Of a DNA stretch of 64,000 nucleotides, positions 12,520-24,600 are shown piece by piece; positions within the stretch are counted from its first letter, which is position 1; every line of letters begins with the position of its first letter. A program made the position numbers and the translations under genes. The DNA lies in contig NC_092570.1 of NCBI RefSeq assembly GCF_037975245.1, positions 6,553,001 to 6,617,000 of the forward strand, given 5' to 3'. Source of the stretch: Apostichopus japonicus. Its lineage: Eukaryota > Echinodermata > Holothuroidea > Aspidochirotida > Stichopodidae. Below the pieces are notes generated by a model that was not told where the DNA came from, did no database searches, and saw only the letters and a program-made list of their open reading frames with translations.

Positions 12520-12860
12520 ACACGCAGCCAGACCATTCAATGAGTGACGTCATACCCATAATCTGACTGCTAATGAAACGTTATATCTTCTAAACACCAA
12601 AGTACTTTTGTGATATAGCAAAGTTGTGTAAACATGAAAAGAACGGAAACTGATGCTTATGCATGACTGCACGTATTGTCCCATGTTAGAGAGGTAGCTG
12701 CACTTTCAAACGATGTATAATAAACCAACAATATTACAATGGTGTATATAGCGGGAAGCTGATGTAACACGGTGATGTTCATTACTCATGTACATACCGG
12801 GGTAGGGACCTGAAGGAGAGGGGTGAGGGTCTGTACCACCTTTCAACCTCACTCAAAAGG
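12520..12860. repeat. Dispersed or tandem repeat, copy 1 of 2
   Basis: Matches 13,020-13,330 in direct orientation: GACGTCATACC, AAACACCAAAGTA, TTTTGTGAT, GCTTATGCATGA, then GAGAGGTAGCTGCACTTTCA, ending in a G-rich segment and TTTCAACCTC. About 500 bp separates equivalent points. Identity looks moderate, so the duplication is old. Confidence 0.7.
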
Positions 12861-13019
12861 TGTTTTTATAAGCTCAACCTTAACTATTTAAATAGGGTAT
12901 GTCTCAGAATGCACCGTCCAAAATTACATATTGATATAAATATTTGTTTTTCTCGGGGAGGACTCCTCTGGACCCCTCCTTGGGTGTGTTTTAAGTAAAG
13001 CCTTATCCATATACATGCG

Positions 13020-13330
13020 ACTGGGCCCTTCGAAGAAAGTTGACGTCATACCTACAATCTGCCGCAAATTAGAAAGTATCCATCTTTTAAACACCAAAGT
13101 ATTTTTGTGATGTCATACAGCAAAATTGTGAAAACACGAAAAGAACGAAAATTTTGCTTATGCATGAGTGCACGTTTTGTTCCATTTAGAGAGGTAGCTG
13201 CACTTTCAAAATATGTTTAAAAACAACTTGATGGTGTGCATTAGTCAGGCGAGGATCTGGGGACGGGAGAATAGGGTCGTGTGGGGGTCTACCCTCCGTT
13301 TTCAACCTCTCACTGTTGGGCAATTTCAAG
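13020..13330. repeat. Dispersed or tandem repeat, copy 2 of 2
   Basis: Partner of 12,520-12,860, with the same order of shared blocks. Both copies contain TGACGTCA, a CRE-like octamer, which here is part of the repeat and not evidence of a promoter. Confidence 0.7.
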
Positions 13331-14033
13331 TATTTTATAACTGATCGGAAATGAAAACTAACTAGCCATTATAATGAACAACATATCATCGATTTTTATC
13401 TTTATTCAAAATCATCAACTAACCAATTTCAGCTCAGGACGTTGCATTAAAAATTTGCCAAATTCCACCGGAAGATCTTCAACATTTGTGTAAAAGGTGA
13501 CTAGGTGTAAATTAGATAGGCCTATGCATAAGCTCTTCGTTTAGCACACAAACATATAGAGACTTGTAATACGCATAGGCCCGCACAGGCCCGCATCACA
13601 AAGTGTATCACGTGTCACGGAGCCTAGTAACGAACCACTTGTAAAATTTAAGTGTATACTTGCCCAACTTCTATAGATCTAAGTTGAATAAAATTAATTT
13701 GCATTTACTTTTGATATATGCATAACTCTTCGTTTCCCGGCTTCGCATAAGGTATGACGTCACATGGCAAATGGCAAACTACCCTAAAATTTAAATTAAA
13801 TAAATTATCTGAGTTAAATTTTCATTTGTTTATGTATATATATATACAGGACAAGTTTTGCTCTATATGTATCATCCTCATGGTATCTCAGAGATTGAAA
13901 AATCGCCTTGTTATAGCCTGTAACTATATGCTCGTATGCCATCATGACCCTTAGTGATACACAAATATCCGTATTATTTTTTGAAAATCATTTAGGTATA
14001 ATTAGTACGTGTCATTTGTTGGGGGGGGGGGGG
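13331..14033. other. Intergenic, no gene seen
   Basis: AT-rich, with short unremarkable open frames. It ends in a 13-G run that borders the MITE. Confidence 0.4.
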
Positions 14034-14263
14034 CAGGCGCGTAGCGAGGAATTTGCCAAGGAAGGGGCGAAGCCTGTAGACAAACTATCTAAGCGTAGAG
14101 CCACGATTGGTTGGCGCGAAGCGTACAAGAACATTTTGGCCGGAAATGCCTCCCAGATCGCTGGAAATGGCACTTTCCAGGCCTTGTAAGTTGCATCTAA
14201 CCTTCTTTTTTATTTTGAAATTACTAGCGGTCTCCCCCTTCGCCTCCCTTGGCTACGCGCCTG
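14034..14263. mobile_element. 230-bp MITE-like element with 12-bp perfect TIRs in G tracts
   Basis: CAGGCGCGTAGC at the left end is the exact reverse complement of GCTACGCGCCTG at the right. Both ends are flanked by runs of ten or more G on the same strand, as expected if a G-run target was duplicated. CAGG ends and a possible 8-bp GGGGGGGG duplication would suit a hAT-type origin (inference). The interior encodes nothing recognisable. Confidence 0.6.
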
Positions 14264-15455
14264 GGGGGGGGGGGAGGTATAAGAAATGCATAATATATAT
14301 TATTGAGTAGAGGATCAAAATAAAGGCCATGTTTAACAGGCAGTCAACTACAGCGTTACAGTAGGCTGTATATCAATCCGTTGCGATTTTAATCATTAAA
14401 TTAAAATATCTGTGATGTACTTTAATAAAGATATCTGTAAATATTTATCAATCGAATATATCATTAATTATTTACCATAGCTTTAAAGTTGGAAAATCAA
14501 AATGGCTGGCAATACGCACAGAGTTTACAACTCTCACCAAGTACCACGAAAATAACTCAGAATATGGAGGGCAGTATTAACGCCGCGGTATTTCAAATAG
14601 CAGTATAAGAAAAACAGTGCAGATTATGTGTACATTTTCAAACTTGGGGATTGTCTTCACTACGGTCTGTGTTAACCTTCTCGAAAGTCTCAGCCTTTAA
14701 TTCCGGGTTTGGGTTTTTAAAAAGTCAATTTCTGTTTTTGATTAAGTCATTGTGGCAAATTTTGTTGTAGGCCGACCAGTGCTATGGACATGAAGTTATT
14801 TTATCTAGGCCTACCGTTATTACCGCCACTTATCCTAACACACAACAATTGCCAGTCGATTGTATAGCCTAATGTTAATCACTTGTTCAGTAAGTCAGAA
14901 CAGGGGACCAGGGAGTTCTAGTGCAAGCAGTTATACCAGACATACAGAAATTGTTGAGCAACTAACACTCGACTAGGCAACAGGTAGGCATATAGACAAG
15001 GCTAGGTCGAAGAACTTACAAGTAACATTTCCCTTTCTATATGCTACATTTAGGCTCAAACGTTAATAAGTCATAGGTCTATAGGCCTACTCTGAATTTG
15101 AGTAGTGATGAATTTAGGTGGTGAACATATAATGGTGGTGACTTTACAACAGTTTACATTAGGCCTAACATTAGCTTAGGTGAAGCCATAGCCCAATTTG
15201 GAAAGTTTTGTTGGTGTTACTGTGTTAGGTCTAACAAAGCATTACGTTACAGACATTGACCTAGGCTAAACCAGGCAGTACTGCCAGTAGTAGTACTGTA
15301 GTGAAGGTCTAAGGTTAAGTCAATTTAATTGTAGGCCTAGGTCCAATGGCCCTTAACTAATTCCTTAGGTCTATGTGACATCCATGACTTGGTGAAACAT
15401 AGTATCTTTTGTGATTCATGTCATTGATGTCATATTCACAACTTTTCTCTTGCAG
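14264..15455 (+). other. CENP-I upstream region
   Basis: No coding exon was seen. It probably contains the CENP-I promoter and an untranslated first exon. AGGCCTA words recur often (about 14.8-15.4 kb), suggesting a diverged low-complexity background. Confidence 0.35.
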
Positions 15456-15606
15456 TGATACAGAGAGACACTGAGACTGAGGAACAGAGACTGGACAGTG
15501 TGGGTTTGGCTGCCTGGTTATTGGCATAGGCTTATTGCCCACTAGTGATCTCATGAAATGAGGAGCTGTGTTTAGTCTACATGTCTTACAAAGAAAACCA
15601 GTAGCA
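15456..15606 (+). promoter_or_regulatory. CENPI: CENP-I 5' leader with two short upstream ORFs
   Basis: A pyrimidine-rich acceptor (TTTTCTCTTGCAG) ends at 15,455, so the leader exon likely begins at 15,456. ATG-AAA-TGA at 15,553 and an eight-codon frame at 15,581-15,604 (ATG to TAG) both precede the CENP-I ATG. The second stops two bases before it. Such uORFs can lower translation; whether they act here is untested. Confidence 0.5.
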
Positions 15607-18600
15607 ATGAAAAGGAACGCTAGTGAACAACAGCAATCCCAACAGACTCCTGATGACTTAAGTTTAGAGGAACAGATTGCTTTCTTCACAAGTGGTTAGT
15701 CATGTAATTAAGAGATTGTTTTCTAAAGATGGAAATATTCACCCATTTGTCAAATCTATAAGGATGGTGCTCTTGCTTATTTACCCATTCGTGTGCTAAG
15801 AAAGCATTGTACTGGTGCTTACTTACCTAATTATTAGTCATTACGGGTTCCAATTTCCTAAGGAGATGTTAAAATGAGAAATGTTTGTTTGGATAGGGGG
15901 GCTTATATCATTTCCATCATGATAAGAACATTAATGCAAAACAAGTATTGTTAGGCATGTGTTCTTAATTGTGAACCATCTGGAAGATTTTTTTTTTTTG
16001 GGGGGGGGGGGAAGGGGGGGACATCCCCCAACTGATGTGGCTACAGCCCTGTTGGTAAGCGTACCATTTCTACATCGGTCTAAAAGTAAATTTGAAGGAA
16101 GCAGTAATTTATTTAATACTTCTTAGGGTAGTACAATGTTTTGCCAGGAGCCAACTTTGAAGCATTTCCAATGCTCTGACAGTCTTTTATACAAATACAG
16201 TGAAACTTTCCTTAAATACTTTTTTGAGAGTTCATCAAACCTACTGAACTTAATCATTCCATGATCATCTTGTGTTTACTAAACATATATACCTTATATC
16301 AATGCATGTATTCAACTTGAAATCTAACACTCGATAAGGTTACAGGTTGGCCTTCACAAATGCAGCAATGCAGAAACATTGGTGCTCTTGTTTCTGCATT
16401 CACCAGTGACATTGCTTATTGGTGACCAACATGGACTGATTTCTGATTTATGAATATCAATTATATGCAAATTGATATTTCATATTTAGCCTATTGCAAT
16501 GGTGATCTTAAAACTTTTGGATACAAATTCTCCTTTCTCTGTGAAACTTATTATTTCAAGTACTATAAAATATGCAACTTCATTAATGTTTTTTCCCCCT
16601 TCTGTTTTGGTTCAGAAACATCCAGCAGGAAAGTTCGCAACAATGTTGAGTTATCAGTTGCTCTTGGGGTGGTTGAGAATGTTGCCAAAACAGAAGGACT
16701 GACTACTGATAAGCTGGCTGTCCTTCTTGACGTAGCTCTCACAGGGAAGTTCGGTAAGTAACGTTTGTGTCTTAAACTAAATTATGTACGTAGTACCACA
16801 AGCTGGCAATCATTATCACCATGCATCCTGCAAAGCAGCGTTCCCTGAAGTGTTCTCTCTGGCGACCCATATGCTCACGAACTATTCTGCCCAAGGGACT
16901 CAAATTCACAAACTTATCACATAGGTTCAGACCACTCATTTATTTTCTCCTGGTCATCTTCATTTAGCTGACATAAACTATCAACACAATAGGGTATGTC
17001 CTTCCTGTTTATCTGGTCTTGGGGGTAGCCTTCAGGTCCAGCTGTCGAGAATCACTACTGAATCTTTGTTTGCTGGAGAATATAAATTGATGCAGGGAAG
17101 CTTTCTTCACAGAGTAACTCCAGCTTCCTCTTTGTGATATACGTATTACATTTTACTCTTATACTGTACTAAACTTTTGCATTTATTATTAATTTGCATT
17201 TTACTTTATTATACAGTACTGTACTGTTATCCATCTATTCAGAATACATTATATTAGTGTTGGATCTGTACAATAATAATATTTCAGGAAATCTTACTCC
17301 ACTTGTTGTATTTATTTATGCATCCCCTGTCTTAAACTACATGTATTCCAATGCACAGAAGACTCATTTTTAATAAGTGTTAGACTTGTTGTGCTAGATA
17401 ATGCTATCTTTGGAATGATATTTATGACTGCATTATCTTTGATTTTCAGCTAACACAACCAGTTCCAAACTTATCAAATGTTTACTTCCCAAGACATACA
17501 TCGCTGAAAAGTTAGTACTGAAATGTCTGTCTTGGATATGTACTGGAAAAGCGGCCAACGAAGTTCAGGTACGTAGAAAATTTTCACTTTCCTCTTGAAA
17601 CAAATAATGTCAAAATTGAAAACAATAGCTTCCTTTTTGTGTTAATAATCCTTCTGCTATCTTGACCTGTATTAACATAAAATAACTTTGAAAGCTAATT
17701 GATATGCTGTTAACTTTGTAAATTTATAATATTGACTACATATCTAGGGTATTATCTCACTGTAGTGAGTTTACATTATATTTTTATTAGGAAAACCAGA
17801 AAGAAAGGCATCATATTATTGTAATAACATATGCTATTTGACTTCATAATTTTTTTATTTTCATAAAAAGACTCATTTGGGAGTTAGCTTTTACTTGATT
17901 GATATAGAAGACTTCTATTTAAGCTTAACAGTATATAGAAATATAGAAGATAAATAGAAACTTATTTGGTAGTACTGAGAGAATCCATCAATGTCAACAG
18001 TACTGGTATTGGCTATTCTGTTTTCTATTGTTAGAACAATGAATATGGTTAGGCTTGGAACAATAAACAGCTTATTTTGAGATAATTTTAAGGCCTGCTG
18101 GATGTGTTTGTGGACATGTTTTGTGTTTTTGTGTGTAGGTCATGCTGATGAAATGGATGGTGCTAACCTTCGACCTTTGGGATTCTTCCAAGCAAGTGCA
18201 GGCTCTCTATGGTGTCATCTTTAGTTTTATTGAAAATGATTTATTGGTAAGTTTATCAAATTAATTAGAAGAGTCCTTTGTGTTAAGATGTATAATAACA
18301 TCAGAATTTGTTAATTGGACAATGCAATAACGCTTCAGTCTGAGGAAAGGTACGAAGTGTGCTTATTATTTCTTTCCATGTGAGGTTATGTTATCTCACT
18401 TTTTCTGTGGGTTATAATTCGTGATGACCCTGAAAGAAGATGTTAAAATGTTACAATTTTTGTTTTTAATTTTAAACCCCCCCCCCAAAAAAAAAAACCC
18501 TGAATTGCGACGATGACATGATTCAATCAGGGAATAACTTATCTAGTATTGTGTTGCAAAATGCAACACTAGTTAGCAAATTGCTGTAAAAGTGTAAGGC

Positions 18601-21600
18601 TGTAAAGCTTTTTATTTATACACAGGAATTCAGGAACCATCATATTTTATAATAGAAAGTCTAACTGCCTTCAAGTACTGCAACACAAAATTTGAATGCT
18701 AAACTATTCCCTATCACTCTACTATTGTCAGATGCATTCACAAAATACCACCAAATTTGAAAAATGCATATTATCTTCACAATACAAAATTACAAATAGC
18801 TACGAGGATGTGGGTTGGGCCTACGGAGGCAGAGAATTGCCATCTTTTCTATTGAGCATTCAATAACAGCCACCAGAATATTTCTAGAACTTTAAGAACG
18901 GAATCATTACAATCTGAGGGAACCCTTTTGAGAACTTCATCAAACCTTGTTTTTAATATGTATTTTGTCGTTATTTGAAAAACTCAAACAACTATTTCCT
19001 TTTCTTTTCCTTTTTCATATATTTTAGTGCCCCCATGTATGCCACCTTCTCTACAAACTAACAAGAAAGGATGACGTCGTCCTGTTTCGCATTCAGCGGC
19101 TTCTCAACCTTCAAAAGAGAGTTGTAAGAACAAAATAATTTGAGACAAATTTTTATGTTTTATAAATAAATATCATGACTTTCTGAAACTCGCTCGCTGA
19201 ATCTCATAGTGAGATGAGTAGCATTGTATGGTTTTACACCCGAATTGAGTTTAATGTGACTGTCCAGCGTTTCTGCCGAGGGGGCAGTCATATTTGTTCT
19301 AATCTTTTCTCTTTACATATCTCTGAATCTAAGTAACACGATGGCGTGAAAGCACTCACAAGCATTGCAAACAAGCCGAATGAGGTGCGCTTGGCTGTTG
19401 CCTAGTTCAAGGTTTCCACTCATTCATGCAGTTCGACCAACCAAAAAAATTGTTTCAAAACGCAAGTTAAAATGCTTAAAACAATTAGCCATGAAGCTTT
19501 GAAAATATGTTTTCAAAGATCTCTTCTTCAGTAACTAGGAAAGAGATTACACATACTATTAGTGATCAACTAAAGGTGCTGTTTTGATCTATCAGACAGA
19601 CTGTCAGAGCCTGCAATTTGTTGAGTTTCTCGGAACTAGGTAGGACCGATATGACAGCACCCTTTGTAAGTTGATTTTTGGTGTTTTTTTTGGGGGGGGG
19701 GGGTGGTCCTTTGAATGATTCCAATCAGATCACAGAAACGCTCTTTCGACCTTGCGGTAAAAGAAGAAAGACAACTAAGAGGAATGTGATATATTGTGTG
19801 ATGTCATATCTATGTATTGGAAGTGGCATCTAGGTTAATTTGTTAATAAACTTTCAGTTTTACCAGTCAAGGCTCTTCTAGTTCCAACTGAGTTGGTGTG
19901 GTGACATATTCATTCATTCATTCATTCATTCATTCATTCATTCATTCATTCATTCATTCATTCATATGATTAACTTATTAGTTTGCTTACTGTTCATGCC
20001 AAGGTTAGCATGCAAAGTTGAAATTTTTATCACATTTGTATGATATTTATCTGCTTTGTCCATTATGCAATCGATGAAAGTAAAGTCAAGAAAGGCAACA
20101 AGAAAGAAAGAGAAGAGAAATTTACCCACAAAAAAAAGAAGAGAGAAGCACTCAACATTTCTGTGTGTTCCCCATCGGCCTTGCATTCTGAAATTCTCTA
20201 AATTCATATTAAACCTTTCGTTTCCATGACATGGATTTTTTGGCTTAAAATCTTTCTTGACAAAGAAGAAGAAGGAAACAGCCAATGGCCTGCAGTTTGA
20301 AATAATTATTACATAACAGACATATTTTGTAATTTTAGTAAGAGTAATTTAATATAATTTCACTTTTTTTTTTTTTTTAGGGTGCTCAGCCTCACCTGAT
20401 GGGTCTACTGAAGCTGTACAAGGTCTACGCACCTCACCTAGTGGTCATATCGGTTCCGACATCGAGGACCGTCTTTTTCCGGGCCACAGATAGAAAGTTG
20501 ATGGCAGATATCAGGGAAGCCCAGGAGAGGATAAGACAAGCAGAGGGTACACTGGGTGCAGATATCACCGAGAAGAGCGAAGAAGAAGGAAGAAAAGTCA
20601 GTCATTTCATTGATTCATGTTCGATAATTTTTTGTAGATCTATAGTTTTCCTTCTGCCAAGAAAGAGATGTGACTTGTGAGTTGATTTAAGCTTTGGAGA
20701 AGCATTTAACCAAATAAATTATTGAAATTATGAAACTTTGTTATTTCAATATTGGCATATAGAGCCAGTTTTGTTGGGAATGGAGTGAGGGTGAAGTTTT
20801 TGGCTGTGTGTTATTGCATTCATAGGTGTAGGAGGCGGGGGGGCTGCAGCCCCCCAACCAAAAATTTTTGGTGAAAATTCGGGCAATATGCTGAGAATTT
20901 TTTCGGGCACCTACTGAAAGAAAAATAATTTGCAATGTGTTTTTCAATGGTTAAACTGATATATTATGATCATTATTATTGTAATGACTTCCCCAATAAT
21001 TATAACCAATATGGAAGGGTAATAACACGGCAAATGATTGTACGTTGTTGGCATGCGGTGTAATAACCAATGCAAACCTATATGATATGCACATTAAGAT
21101 GTTGAACGTGTGCGGAGCGCACAAAAATTTTGGTTATACATTTCGGGCAAGTCGTTACAGCCCCCCCCAAATCAAATTGGGCTCCTACGCCTATGAGTGC
21201 ATTGACCGTTGTCTGATACAGTCAACAACAAATGCCAGTTGTTCAGAACTTTCGAGAGGAAGTAGAATGGGATGTTGGGTTTGTGATATCTATCCACATC
21301 ATTAACATCACTCACTTACCCTGTGTCCTTTCTGTGCATATTTGCATGGATCTATTTAAGTTTGTTATCTACCCTGTCGCTGTGCCATTTTATGCTACTT
21401 TCCTCCCCACCCTCTCCCATCCCATCTTTGTGCTTCCTTCGCCGCTAGGAAGTTGACATCTCACTTGCTATCGCTTGTCTGAACATTTGACAACAGAGAA
21501 AAAGTATCCATATATTGTGGTATGGAGCTGGAATGTTGCTGTACTATCTAACGCCTCAACTCTCATTTCAATTATTTTTCGATCTTCTTTGTCAGGTCTC

Positions 21601-24600
21601 TAAGAGGAGAAGATTAGATGTCATTCCATCCGTGTCAAGTGCAGCAGTGACTGGTGGTGAGAGTCTAGCTGACCTCACTCTTCTTAGGTCACACATACCA
21701 ATCACACCAGCGGAACAGATACGGTCGTTTGAAGAACTGTTGGACAATTTAGACAGAATAGAGGTACATTTATTTATGAAAACATATTATGAATATTCTT
21801 GACAAAATTCTAATTTATTCTATCTTTTAAGTCTATGAGGTGCATCAGATTGAAAGTATTCATGACATAAATGTTCTTCTCTGGTGCCAGATATCGTTGC
21901 CTGGGGAACGGGTCTACCAGGAGGAGACCGTAATCTTCTCTTCTTATATGACTAAGCACAATGGTGATATTGGGAAGTAATTTTATGTTCAAGATTCTTC
22001 CACATATTTTTTTCCCCCACAAATATTGGCAGTACCTCTTCTGATTTTTTTTTGCCACCCTCCAGATGTTTTTGGCGACCCTAGAAATGGCTGTGACTCC
22101 CACTTTGAATACCTGGGCTTTATTGTACCACTCGTTCTAAAGTGGGAAATGAAACTGGGAGATGGTAGGGAAGGGGTACTACCTCTCCTCAGGTTGTAGA
22201 TGGAACTCTTCATAAAATGAGAGTCACCATGGTGATATTAATTTGCCTGCTTGTCATTGTAATGTGGTCTATTCAACAGTCTGATTCTGTGGGGAAAACA
22301 AATATTCAAGCTGCTATGTCATAGTTTTTTGCTGCTGGCTTTATAGAAGTAGAGAATTTCATTTGTTGTAAAGTTTCACTCAAGATTGACAGAAAGCCTC
22401 TCGAGCTTCTGCAACAGCAAATAAAGGAAAGGATAACTAATTTGCATATCTAGGTCAGTATGAATAATTATGGTTGTCAAAGATTGTATTGTTGTCAATG
22501 ATGCAACAGCTCGTAGAGAGATCTTTGTCATGTAAAATGCATGGAGTAATGTAGTGTTCAAATTTTGTGTAGTAGTTTTGAAGACTGAGCTTTATCTTAT
22601 ATGAAATTATATGGCTTCTGTGTGCAAAATCTGCTTTACATCATTGCATTTGTATAGCAATTTGGTGGAAGTCAAAGGTCATTTGAGGTCAACCAACGCC
22701 AAGCATTTACTTCACTCCCCTCTTACCTGTCTCTCTACAAACGCATCTTCCTAAACATAATATCGCAAGGGAAGCTTGGACAGATCGCATATTTGGTATG
22801 TAATTGTACCACATTGAGTACAAGAAGCTAAATGTGGGCAGAGGTCAATGGTCGTTTGAGTTCACCAGGGGTCAAATTATGCCCTAAAATGAGCAGCGTA
22901 CATGAACGCTTGTTTCGGCTGGCTGTTAATTGAAATGACTTTTGCTATAGCAACATGGTACATAACATTCGTTCATTCATTACTTGATTTCTTAACAGTT
23001 ACCCGGACAGATAGCGTCGGTATTAAAATCTCCCGTTCTCCAGCATGTTATAGCATGCTGTCAGGAGGAACAGATATCTCAGCGGTTGGGGTTCTGGTTG
23101 TACGAAACGTTACACGAAGGTGAGCACATTAGATAATATTTATCAATATCATATTGATAAAATTCACTGTTGTATAACAGGTAAACTATCATCCTTTGAC
23201 CTCTGTGAAAAGAGTATTATAATGTGCAGTCAGTGGGATAGTATTTTTGTCACTATGAAAAATTTTCACAAAAAATTATTATACAGAGTTTCTCTCTGTT
23301 TTCAAAATTGCAATCGGGCATTGACAGCAAGGAAACAATTTTCTACCAAACATGCTTCTTGAATCAACTAAAACAAAACTGTAAGCAAACTGCTTATCCA
23401 CTAAAGAACCTGTGTAAGAGAATGTGTAAAAATTAAAAGGGCCTGATGTTTCGATCCTAGCAGGATAATCCTCAGAGGCCGACTAACAAACACGCTGCTT
23501 GCTAACATTGCTGTCATGATTGCAGTCAATCTAAATTTAGCCTGTCTTTCAAGTTGGTATCTGCCAATCTATGACACTTGACAAGTGTTTTGAAAATGAA
23601 GATTATTGAGGATATTTCAAAAACACCCAGGTTTCATTTCTCCCTCTTTCTTTTAATTTTCAGAAATTGTCGACCAACCCCGTTCAGACAGGGCTCGTGG
23701 AGAACGCTTTCTGAGATTATTGATAAATTTCACTGAGTTTTTACAGGTGAAGTAGAATTTAAGTTTCTGAGACCTCTGTAACCCCCACTGCTAGAGAAGC
23801 AAACTTCCCAACAGGTATTAGCCTATTACAAGGGAATCTGATATATTCAAGCGTTTTCAGCTCTAGCATTCGTGCACCTGTGACATACAACATTTCAGAA
23901 TTTGTTTGTGTACATTTTGCTTCAAGTTTTGGGAAATATAGTCAGTGTTTTGATTTAAATTGTAACAACACCCTTATTTTGTTTTGGATAATTTGTTTGA
24001 TAGAAAAACTTGCTCGCTTGTGATGAAGCATCCTAAAACATGTTTTTTTTTTTTTTTTTTTCATGTAACCAATCTTGTCACATTCATGGAACTGAAGTTA
24101 ATTCTGTGATTATCTTCTAGTGTGGCTTTGTTAGAAAGTAGTAAGATTAAAATGTTACTTTTGTAAGCTGACTGCTCGTTGCCTGACCGAACGAGACCCA
24201 CCTCGATGCAAATTGTTTGCAGCCTGCATGCTTAAGAGTACGACTGAACAAGACTTTACCAGTAGAAAGTCGCATTGGCCTCAGTCAAGGAAACTCAACA
24301 AGTTGGTGTTTTCATGACAGGCAGTCGGCAGTGTGTGGCGCTTCACGACTTTAAACTGCCAAGAACCAACCATTCAAAATGGAAACATTAAAGCAGAAAT
24401 AAGTTTTTCATGGAAATGAACAAGGATCATCCTTATAATGTACGCACATCAGTATTTCAGTGTTAGATACTGACAACTATTAAAAACTAGGTCACAACTG
24501 TCGAGGTGAGTTAGGACGCGTCCGACGTGGGACAGCGTGCAGCCTGCTTTAGTGCTCCGTTTACGAACCTTTCCTTAAAGGTTTTCAAAGAAATCATCAA

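Noticed and set aside
12540-13060. CRE sites marking a promoter
   Set aside because: The TGACGTCA octamers are part of a duplicated repeat, so they carry no independent support.
15357-15689. 110-codon minus-strand ORF
   Set aside because: It is antisense to the CENP-I leader and exon 1; Cys-rich by chance, with no family.
21890-21979. Possible CENP-I exon after TGGTGCCAG (reads ISLPGERVYQEE)
   Set aside because: It ends in a stop with no donor, while 22,999-23,119 matches CENP-I and continues the frame from 21,763.
22742-22800. Possible relic of CENP-I exon 8 (GGACAGATCGCA resembles GGACAGATAGCG)
   Set aside because: The match is only about a dozen bases, with no acceptor and no wider similarity.
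24170-24560. GC-richer patch with short CACCTCGA/TCGAGGTG inverted match in CENP-I intron 9
   Set aside because: The match is eight bases only, with no target duplication and no coding content.
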